Positions 55,926-64,000 of a DNA stretch of 64,000 nucleotides are shown in pieces. Location of the stretch: positions 59,141,981 to 59,205,980 of the forward strand of contig NC_083693.1 in assembly GCF_033118175.1 (NCBI RefSeq), written 5' to 3'. The number at the start of each line of letters is the position of its first letter. The first letter of the stretch is position 1. Source of the DNA: Dama dama (taxonomy: Eukaryota > Chordata > Mammalia > Artiodactyla > Cervidae). The notes beneath the pieces are model-generated. The model did no database searches. It was not told the origin of the DNA and worked only from the letters and a program-made list of their open reading frames with translations. The position numbers and the translations under genes were made by a program.

Positions 55926-56168
55926 AAATTTAGCCCATAATTTTAATTTCATTATAGCACTTCCTGAAAATGAGACAGATGTCATTAATTCTGTATCTGT
56001 GTGGTAACAATACTTAGGGAATAGATAAATGGAAATATACAACTTGAAGAAACAATTTCTATAGATTCTGCTTGTGCAGTACATATGCTAATCATCTTTC
56101 CACCTTCAGTTAACAAATGTTATTTATAGTTGGTGACACTGCTGTTTATAATTCTATTTCTTCTACTG

Positions 56169-56276
56169 TGTGCTCAGTCACTTAGTCGTGTCTGGCTCTT
56201 TTCGACGACATGGACTGCAGTCCACCAGGCTCCTCTGTCCACGGGATTTTCCATGCAAGAATGCTGGAATGGTGCA
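56169..56276 (-). mobile_element. BOVA monomer fragment
   Basis: TGTGCTCAGTCACTTAGTCGTG, GACTGCAGTCCACCAGGCTC and CATGCAAGAATGCTGGAATGG. About 108 bp; the Bov-tA head is not present. Confidence 0.9.
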
Positions 56277-56509
56277 GCTCATCTTTTCACTTATTTAATC
56301 ATTCTTAAATTGATTACACCTTTCTTTTGTACACCTCACATTGTAAACACTAAGGTAGGACCTGAGGTAGGTATTGTGATAAAAAGGTGCTGCATAAGAC
56401 ACATCCCTTGAAATTGAGAAGGAAACACAAATACAAAAATGAATTACTGTGCAGTCTTGCAGGTTCTCTACAAGAGGTCTTATGAAGAGTGTTATTAAAA
56501 GATAAAGGA

Positions 56510-56790
56510 GATAGAAATCTGTACTGAGGAACGTCAGTGAAAACCTTGTCATGATGAGGACATTTAGGCTAAAATTTGAAAGTTGAGAAGGTTAGGCAGG
56601 AGGAAAAAGGAAAAGGAATGCTAATGAAATCAGAGAGCCAAGATGATCAGTCAAAGAACATGCCAGTTAGGGTGATTAGAGGTTAGAGTCTCAGCAAGAA
56701 ATGAAAGTAGTAAAATAGGTTAGAGCTCCATTTGAAGAAATTTTGACTTTATCTTGTAAATATATATTTGTAAGAATTTTTATATTGAGA
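56510..56790 (-). mobile_element. L2 LINE 3' fragment, antisense
   Basis: GATGAGGACATTTAGGCTAAAATTTGAAAG and AAGAAATTTTGACTTTATCTTGTAA parallel antisense L2, less clearly than the copy at 54150. Confidence 0.5.
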
Positions 56791-57249
56791 GGTGACATTG
56801 TGAAACTTCAAACATCCCCTTGTTGAACCAGCTGAAGGATAAATGGGAGAGAAGAAGCCAAGGGCAAATACAGGAGCGGGAAGACGATCTTCTGATTACT
56901 TCAGCTGTTCCTCAGGCAGCGTCCGTAACTCACCACCCCCAGGGCCTGTTCCAGCTGCCTTCTCTTCTCTCCAAGCACTGCCCAGGCCTCACCACCTTCA
57001 GATGAGGTCAGCACAATGTGTCCCCTCTTCTTCAAGAGAAAACCATGACACACACACTCTCTTAACCACTATCCAAACAGTCTGATTCTGCATGTTGCTC
57101 AGTCTTTGTTTCCTGTCTCCTGATCAGATGGCGCTGTCCACTGCCTCCCCTCTTGGCCTCACAGAGGCTTTGCTCTAACAAGTACTTTTCTGTCAGAGAT
57201 TCATTTGTTCTCTTTTGGCTCTTTTCCTGGTAGGGGTTTGGACGATGTT
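56791..57249. other. Unannotated sequence, moderately GC
   Basis: Higher GC than its neighbours (56860-57010, CCACCCCCAGGGCCTG). No gene or repeat recognised. Confidence 0.45.
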
Positions 57250-57600
57250 AAAAACAAAATGAAACATAACAACAAAGCAAAAATCCTTCCTTTGATTGCA
57301 CATGCTTCTCTAATCTTTGTCTTTGCAGTCTCCTCTTCAAAGCCAAACTTTACAGAAAACTCCAGAAAAACTCGATTTTACACTTCCTACTCTCCCATGT
57401 TCTCCCCAGTCCAGTGCAGACTTCCTCTTCACCACGGCACAAAAGTTAATCATCTGTTACTCAATGAGCTTCAGGGCATATAACCCAGCCACAGTCTTGT
57501 CTGAGTTTTTCAGGCTTTTCTCATGGTTTATTCCTCTGAATACTTTCTGTTGCCCTCAACTCTCTAGCATTGTTCTCCCTAATTTGTTTGTTTTCCTGCT
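57250..57600 (+). mobile_element. L2 LINE ORF2 fragment
   Basis: TTTACAGAAAACTCCAGAAAAACTCG, TTACACTTCCTACTCTCCCATG and GTCCAGTGCAGACTTCCTCTTC correspond to the L2 ORF2 stretch upstream of the RT. Diverged. Confidence 0.5.
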
Positions 57601-58141
57601 TCTGTGTTTTCTGTCTTAGAGTAATGGTCCATGTGGTCTTAGTGATATGATGTAAGTTAAGACAAAGACCATTTAACTAGCAGACTATTAAACAGTAGTG
57701 TTTTGGCAAAAATATAACAGCTGGGTGGTGGTTGGGAGAGGAGCCCTGACTTGTAGTATTGGCGAATTTCTGTGGTGTAATTATTCCTATCAGGGCCAAT
57801 TTCTAGCTACAAATTTGAGGTAGTCTTTCAGTAGTCAATGAGAGTCATCATCAGCACACCATTGGATTAGGAAACTTTATCAGCTGTATATCATCAGAAA
57901 TGAGATGATATTTGGACTAACTTGATACAGTGAGTAGTTCCAAATGATTTTTTAGCCCCAAAGTTATATTAACTTTCCAAGTATCCTCACATCAAGTTTA
58001 ACTTTCTCCCAAATAAAATTCTTAGTAAAACTACATCCGTTTGCATCCATTTGAAAGGGGGGAGGAGTGTTTATTAGAAGTAACTTCATAAGGAAAGGCC
58101 ACAATTAACCAGAGTGATTGGTGAGGTCCTAGTTCCAACTT
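57601..58141. other. Unannotated AT-rich sequence
   Basis: No gene or repeat recognised. Confidence 0.45.
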
Positions 58142-58346
58142 TGTTGTTTTTGTCAGTCTCTTTGCAACCCTATGGCCTGAAGCCCACCAGGCTCCTCTGT
58201 CCATGGGCTTCTCCAGGCAAGAATACTGGAGCGGGTTGCCATTTCCTTCTCCAGGGCATCCTTCCAGCTCAGGGATCGAACCCGCATCTCCTGTGTCTCC
58301 TGCGTTGCCAGGTGTGTTCTTTACTGCTGAGTAACCAGGGAAGCCC
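58142..58346 (-). mobile_element. Bov-tA SINE
   Basis: Minus-strand copy, TGTTGTTTTTGTCAGTCTC at left, CCAGGGAAGCCC head at 58335-58346. Flanks GTTCCAACTTT and GTTTCCAATTTT look like a decayed target duplication. Confidence 0.94.
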
Positions 58347-58481
58347 GTTTCCAATTTTAAACATTACAAAAAGACAGTGGCCACTCCCCGCTGCCTTATG
58401 TCAGACATCATGAATACCTGTGGTGTTTCCTAGAGAGGAAAACATTTTCAGCAGTCATTGTGCCTCCCTACAGCCATATTT

Positions 58482-58684
58482 GGGGCTTCCCTGGTGGCTC
58501 AGAGGGTAAAGCGTCTGCCTGCAATGCAGGAGACCAGGGTTCGATCCCTGGGTTGGGAAGATCCCCTGGAGAAGGAAATGGCAACCCACTCCAGTATTCA
58601 TGCCTGGAAAATCCCATGGACAGAAGAGCCTGGTGGGCTACAGTCCATGGGGTCACAAAGAGTCAGACACGACTGAGTGACTTC
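58482..58684 (+). mobile_element. Bov-tA SINE, near consensus, perfect TSD
   Basis: GGGCTTCCCTGGTGGCTCAG, GGTTCGATCCCTGGGTTGGG, AACCCACTCCAGTATTC and CAAAGAGTCAGACACGACTG. A perfect 12-bp target-site duplication ACAGCCATATTT at 58470-58481 and 58685-58696. One of the youngest SINEs here. Confidence 0.98.
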
Positions 58685-58696
58685 ACAGCCATATTT

Positions 58697-60829
58697 AGGG
58701 AGTGCTATAAATGGGCTCAAATTCTGGATTAAAGTGTACAAAGAAAAGTTTCTACTCAAGAAAAAAGATTTTTCAAGTATTATCCAAATATATGGAAAAT
58801 CAAGGCCATTCTGGCAGGAATTACTTAGGAGAAAAGTAGTAGTTTTAACATTTTGCCTGAATTTATCTCCAATAATATTTTAATAAAAATTGCAGCATTT
58901 TATTTTTAATTGATCTTATATTTCACCACTCCCTTACTGTTCTCATCATATTAAAAACATCTCTGTTCTCTTAATCATGTCAGGTCTCTTTTATAACTAA
59001 CCAGTTGTCACATCAGTCACCCTACCCTACTCTCTGCACTGGATTTTGGGAGCCAGCTACTGTGGTTCACATTTAAACAAAGGCACATGGATTATGCATG
59101 GGGATGGTGCAGTCACCATGCATTCTTCGACTTGAATCTTGTCCAGGTTTTCCGTAATTGACTCTAAGGACCATGGGGCCAGATAGTTCTTACTGCCAGA
59201 ATCACCTTAGTACAGTGCCAGCTGTCTAGAAAGAAAAATAAAGCCCAGAAGCTCTACCACAGGCTAGAAAACAAACAAAACAAAACCAAAAATCTAGGAA
59301 ATTTAAAAGCATAAGACACGTGGCATTAAACTAACTTTTATATTTCATAGATAGAAATGAACAATAGAAAGATTAGTTTTTATTATATTTGCCTTATTTA
59401 CAAGACATTTGTAAATATTTCAGACACTGCAGGGTTTTAGAAAGCAAAAGGGTGATTTTCTTTTTTCTTTCTTTCCCAATCTTAGGAGTTTTGTTTTATA
59501 TTTAATACTTGTATTCTTTAAACCACTTTTATATAAACACAACTATATATCCCCACATAGAAACATTTTAAATATAAATGGATTGAGCAAAGTAGATTAT
59601 CCTGAAGTTATCTTTTTTTCATTTAATGTTTTACTGTGGTCATTTTTCTATGGCATACACCAAGATTTATAATGCATTTTTTTTTCCTCCTTGTTCTTAG
59701 CATATTTTTCTATGTTCTATTTAAGAAAGTTGCTGAAACTGCTATTTCAAAATGAAATGTGGAAAGGGGGAGTTTCCTTTCCATTTTTATCCCAGATTGG
59801 AGAACTAAGGCAATGACCCATATTTGTCTCCTTTGGCTCACATGCTTACCCTTGTTCAGGGCAAAGTAGTGACTAGTCATTTGCCCAGAACTGCATAGAA
59901 TGACAGCCAACAGCGGTGCTTCTCCGGTAGATGGAAGAGTCCTTCAGCAGATGAGGAAGGAGTGCTTGGTTAATAGAAGCAACAGACATCCACTACAGAC
60001 TGAAATCCTGCAAATTTATATTGAAATACATTTAAACGAAAATGCTAATAGACTTTTAAAGAGGGTTTTAAGGCTGACTAACCCAATATTGTCCTTTATA
60101 GAAAAAGAGAATTCTGGTCCAGAGTTGCGTTTAGTTTTCAGGTCTCTGAAGTCTCTTTTAACCTAGAACGGTTCAGCAGAATGATGATTTTTCTACATTT
60201 TTGAGACGTTGTCAAACCAGTACCAGTTTTCTTCACTATTAAATTACGACATATCTTTTTAAATTAGTTCTTTGTATAAGGAGATGTTTTGAGACTTAGA
60301 AATACTCTATTTTTTAACAAACTTTCACACACTATTTTGACATCTATTAATGATTATACCTGGATCAGTATATTACTGATCACCATATTGTTTGCCTGAT
60401 GGTATTTTTCTAGCTTTATTATCATTTCTACATTTTTCTGTTTGCCTTCTGCTACTATAAGGAATACCATCTCCTTCTTCCTTGCTTATTTATACATTTA
60501 CACATTTCTCCTAGTATTGTCAGCATGACTCAGGGATTCCTACGTAACTCAACTATTTATAAACCATCACTATCTTGTATTTTGATGTTCAAATTGCATG
60601 TAACACACTTTGTGCAGTGAAATTCTAACCAGCTTCATTTTGGCAAATTTTGCACTGCATTTTTAATGAATGTTTTTTTCTTTTCATGTTTCCTGGAGCT
60701 CTCTGAGGAGAGGGACATGGTTTTACACATCTCTGTATTTCCACTGTCTGACAGAATGGTTGGATTGTAGTAGTGGTCAACACTTGTTCAACAGATAAGG
60801 GTTTGCAATAGCTCTCATGTGAATTTTAT
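58697..60829. other. Unannotated AT-rich sequence
   Basis: About 2.1 kb with no recognised gene or repeat. An 88-codon plus frame at 59900-60166 (with PVDGRVLQQMRKECLVNRS near its start) has no known domain. Confidence 0.45.
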
Positions 60830-61242
60830 TTTAAATGTTTATTAAAGTAAATACAATAACCAGAAGAGTGCAAACATTAAGTGTACAGTTTGACTAATTA
60901 TTACAAAGTGAAGATTTGTGTAAACACCACATTGTCCAAAAAACAACCATTTTCGACATTCTAGAGACTCACCTTACTCCCTGCCCATCCTTTCACTTCA
61001 TATATAATCACTATCTTGACATCTACACTGTGAATTATTTTTACTTGGTTTCGAATTTCACGTAGTGAACCATCCAGTACTTTTTGTGTGTGACTTTTTT
61101 TGACCAATATTATGCTTGTGAGATTCATTCATAATTTTGAGTATTAAAAATGGCTTTACTTTTTTTGTCTGTTTGGTATAGTGCTGACCCATATGAAGCC
61201 TGTCATTTAGGGACATTTGAATGCCTGCTGGCTTTTCACTGG

Positions 61243-61459
61243 GGGCTTCCCTGGGGGCTCAGTTGCTAAAGAATCCACCTGCAGTGCATGGGACCATCTG
61301 CACGAGGGGACCCTGGTTCAGCCCCTGGGTCTGGAAGATCCCCTCAAGAAGGAAATGGCAGGCAACTCCAGTATTCTTACCTTTGAAACCCATGGATAGA
61401 GGATCCTGGTGGTCTACAATCCATGGGGTCATAAGAGTTGGACACTAATAGTGATTGAA
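61243..61459 (+). mobile_element. Bov-tA SINE nested in ancient L1
   Basis: GGGCTTCCCTGGGGGCTCAG head, CCCCTGGGTCTGGAAGATCCCC, ACTCCAGTATTCTTACC, GGGGTCATAAGAGTTGGACAC. Contains a ~15-bp insertion after CAGTGCATGGG. Confidence 0.93.
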
Positions 61460-61539
61460 GATTCTGGTGCATATCTGTTAGTACCTATGAGCATTGACTG
61501 GTGTTGGCTGTATGCCATATGTGGAAAAACTGGTTCATA

Positions 61540-61563
61540 GTATGTGTGTGTATGTGTGTGTGT
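61540..61563. repeat. (TG)n microsatellite, imperfect
   Basis: TATGTGTGTGTATGTGTGTGTG. A second low-complexity patch (TATATATATATAGAGAGAGAGA) is at 61750-61770. Confidence 0.9.
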
Positions 61564-63330
61564 TAGGTAATATATACACTATAACATACCCACAGGGCAG
61601 GGAATAGATTGCCCTTGGCTCTGTATTCCTACCATGCTTAAAATTGACAGTATGCATTTTTATAATGTAGTTTGTGGGATATGTAGTTGTAACCCACTGT
61701 AACTTTATTCTCCATTTCTTTGATGACAAATAAGGTAGAGTACATCTTTATATATATATAGAGAGAGAGACCTTTAGTAAAGTGTTCACTCAAGTCTTTG
61801 TTCATCTCTTTAATTGGTTTTTATTTTTTTTACTAATTTACAGGGATGATTTATATTATTTGGATATGAGTTCTTTATTATGTGTATAGCAAATATCTTC
61901 TAGATACTTGTTTGCTTCTGCATTCTCTTTATGCTACCCAATATTGTACTGGCTTAGTTACTGTAACTTCATAAACCATGCTATATGGTAGAACAAATTC
62001 AAATGTCTTGTGATTTAATTGGAGTTTTAATAAATAGCATTATAGTATATCAAATCTTCTGGTGTTTTATTTGGCTTATTTTTGATTCAATAGTTTATTT
62101 CTGTTTTCTTTGTTGTTGTTTCATCATTTTCACTAAATGTAATTCTAGGTCTTTGATTTTACTTTCCTCCTTTTGCAGATGGTATATTTTTATCTGTAGC
62201 TTTAGCTTTTTTTAAAATCAATTTGAAAACCATAACAGTTTTGTTTCTTCCTTTCCATTATTTATATTTCTTTATTTATGTTCTTGTTTATTTTACTTCT
62301 AGAACATCCATTCCATTCCCAAATAAAAGTGGAGGTAATGAACATCCTCATCTTGTTACTTACTCAGACAGAAAACATTCAGTATTTCATCATGAAGAAT
62401 AGCATTTTTAGTATACCATTTTTTTTAGGTTAAGTACTTTCTATATATTACTAGCTTTAGAAAGATTTTTAAGTTTTTAAATCTGAACAGGCATTGAATT
62501 TTACCTAAATATTTTACTGTATCTATCGAAATGATATATGGTTTTTCTCCTTTATTCTGTTAAAAAAATTACACTGACTTTGAAAATGTTAAAAATAATT
62601 TCTGAAATTCAAGCTCATCATTATGTTTTTCAGTTACATAAATTGCTATAGTCAGTTTAATAATAATGTGTTAAGAATGTTTATGCCTTAGCAATATCAT
62701 TCATAATTCTAATAACATTTTCATCAGTATTTAGTATTAATGTTATGATGTCATAATATACATTGAGAGTATTTTTTTCTTTTTTGTTTATTCTCTGAAA
62801 GAGTGTAAATGTTGCTATTATTTCTTCTTTACTTGTTTGGAACTATTAATCAGTAAAACCATCTGTGCCTAAAGATTTCCTCGTAGGAGGATTTTAATTA
62901 TGGATTCTACTTCATTAATAATGATAGATATGTTCAGATTTTTTGTAATATTTCTTGTGTCAGACTGGTGTGGTAACTATTTTTTTCTATAAACTTGTTT
63001 TTGTCATGTAAATTTTTAAATGTCTGGTCCCAGTTATTTTAATAGCTACATATTTTTAAAAACCTTTATTATCAATAATATCCCTTTTATTGCCCTAATC
63101 AGTCTTGAGAGTCAACAGTTACTTTTATCAGTTATTTTAAACAACAATTTTGGTTTGTTGAAATTTCCTATTGTATATTTATTTTCTATTTCAAAAGTTT
63201 CTGCCTTTGTCTTTATTTTCTTTCTTTTACTTTCCTTGGTTTTAATTTGCTGTTCCTTTTAAAACATCTTAAGAATGATGATTAGTCCCTGCTTTTCAGT
63301 ATTTTTTTTTCTTTTCTAAAATATGCCTTT

Positions 63331-63579
63331 GCTGCTAAGCTGCTAAGTCACTTCAGTCGTGTCTGACTCTGTGCAACCCCATAGACGGCAGCCCACCAGG
63401 CTCCCCCACCCCTGGGATTCTCCAGGCAAGGACACTGGAGTGGGTTGCCATTTCCTTCTCCAATGCATGAAAGTGAAAAGTGAAAGTGAAGTCGCTCAGT
63501 CGTGTCCGACTCTTAGCGACCCCATGGCCTGCAGCCTACCAGGCAAGAGTACTGGAGTGGGTTGACATTGCCTTCTCCC
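63331..63579 (-). mobile_element. BOVA2 SINE (dimer), perfect TSD
   Basis: Minus-strand dimer with the linker CATGAAAGTGAAAAGTGAAAG. A perfect 13-bp target-site duplication AAAATATGCCTTT at 63318-63330 and 63580-63592. The second monomer lacks ~20 bp after CAGCCTACCAGG. Nested in ancient L1. Confidence 0.97.
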
Positions 63580-64000
63580 AAAATATGCCTTTAGAACTAT
63601 ACATTTACTTCTTTGAGGTTTTAGTTGTATACTTCAAGATTTGATATATAGAGTTTTCATTATCATTTAATTCAAGATATTTTCTGATTTGCATTATTAC
63701 TTCTTTCTTGGCGCATGGGTTATTTTAAGTATACTAGTCATTTTCCATACATATGCAAATATTATGCATATATTTTTCTTATTAATTTCTAGCTTAAAGC
63801 ACTGTGGTCTGAAAAATTATTCTGGATAATTCAGTCCTTTGAAGATTTTATAGTCTTGTTTTAATTCAAAAAATATTTGATTTTTTAAAATATTTTCTTT
63901 GTTTATAAAATGTTTATTTTGCAGTTGATATGGAGAGTGTAGTATGTGTGTGTTTTTTTAATGAAATGTTTATTAGAGCAACTAGTGAATCGTGTTTTCA

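Larger units (their letters stand above)
60830..64000 (-). mobile_element. Ancient L1M-type LINE, antisense, runs off the window
   Basis: Antisense 3' UTR (TAAGTGTACAGTTTGACTAATTATTACAAAG; GTGTAAACACCACATTG; ATGCTTGTGAGATTCATTCATAA) then antisense ORF2 (GAGTTCTTTATTATGTGTATAGC; GAACATCCTCATCTTGTTAC; CATCTGTGCCTAAAGATTTCC; GCACTGTGGTCTGAAAAATTATTC). The order is that of a single L1 copy over 3.2 kb, interrupted by Bov-tA at 61243 and BOVA2 at 63331. Very diverged, no usable frame. Confidence 0.75.

Noticed and set aside
56063..56092. U6 snRNA-like string (GCTTGTGCAGTACATATGCTAA)
   Set aside because: Only about 22 nt resemble the U6 5' end, with four differences; no continuation and no poly-A or TSD. 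Probably coincidence.
59900..60166. 88-codon plus-strand frame
   Set aside because: Ordinary-looking N-terminus but no recognised family, conserved motif or exon context.
1..64000. CRISPR arrays, bacterial operons, riboswitches or phage
   Set aside because: Repeats are interspersed mammalian SINE/LINE copies without regular spacing; there are no operon-like frames or ribosome-binding sites, so a prokaryotic reading does not fit.

Overview
This window is mammalian nuclear DNA from a ruminant, almost certainly a bovid (cattle-like). Diagnostic sequences are many Bov-tA SINEs (tRNA-Glu-like head beginning GGGCTTCCCTGGTGGCTCAG), BOVA and BOVA2 SINEs, RTE-class BovB LINEs ending in (ACTGA)n or (AAC)n tails, young ruminant-type L1, and one older cetartiodactyl CHR-2 SINE. 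I cannot tell cattle, bison, buffalo, sheep or deer apart from sequence alone.

I see no host protein-coding exon, functional RNA gene, promoter or CRISPR. The only long open frame (597 codons, minus strand, 17.2-19.0 kb) is the 3' half of L1 ORF2. Other long frames are BovB reverse-transcriptase relics or SINE translations. The window reads as gene desert or deep intron: AT-rich single-copy sequence loaded with nested retroelements.

Layout. 0-7.4 kb: AT-rich sequence with five Bov-tA copies, MIR relics and BovB 3' scraps. 7.4-10.3 kb: a three-level nest, BovB inside L1 inside MIR. 10.4-10.9 kb: an internally deleted Tigger1/MER2-like DNA transposon. 11.3-11.9 kb: an unexplained long inverted repeat. 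14.3-15.4 kb: an L2 split by an L1 tail. 16.4-20.2 kb: another L2 split by two Bov-tA and a 2.3-kb L1. 21.3-21.7 kb: an isolated CpG-rich block. 22-23.7 kb: BovB with a nested Bov-tA. 24.3-26.3 kb: a MaLR-like LTR and an unclassified block. 28.2-30 kb: a BovB with a perfect 12-bp target-site duplication (TSD). 30-41.8 kb: many SINEs, a tiny L1 insertion, a mariner MITE and a near-intact BovB RT fragment. 42.4-45.1 kb: an ancient L1 broken by Bov-tA, BovB and a SINE carrying a 5S rRNA fragment. 45.7-47.5 kb: a BovB with a 5' inversion bounded by a perfect 13-bp TSD. 47.5-60.8 kb: mostly unrecognised AT-rich sequence with scattered SINEs, L2 and MIR. 60.8 kb to the end: a long decayed antisense L1.

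There is no pathway here. What unifies the window is retrotransposition: BovB and L1 supply reverse transcriptase, the SINEs are their non-autonomous clients, and nesting gives relative ages (L2/MIR oldest, then ancient L1 and Tigger1, then BovB and ruminant L1, then Bov-tA/BOVA2). Family names come from memory of consensus sequences; boundaries are by eye, usually within 5-20 bp unless a TSD fixes them. The most interesting structures are the twin-primed BovB, the 5S fragment caught in a SINE tail, and the long inverted repeat.
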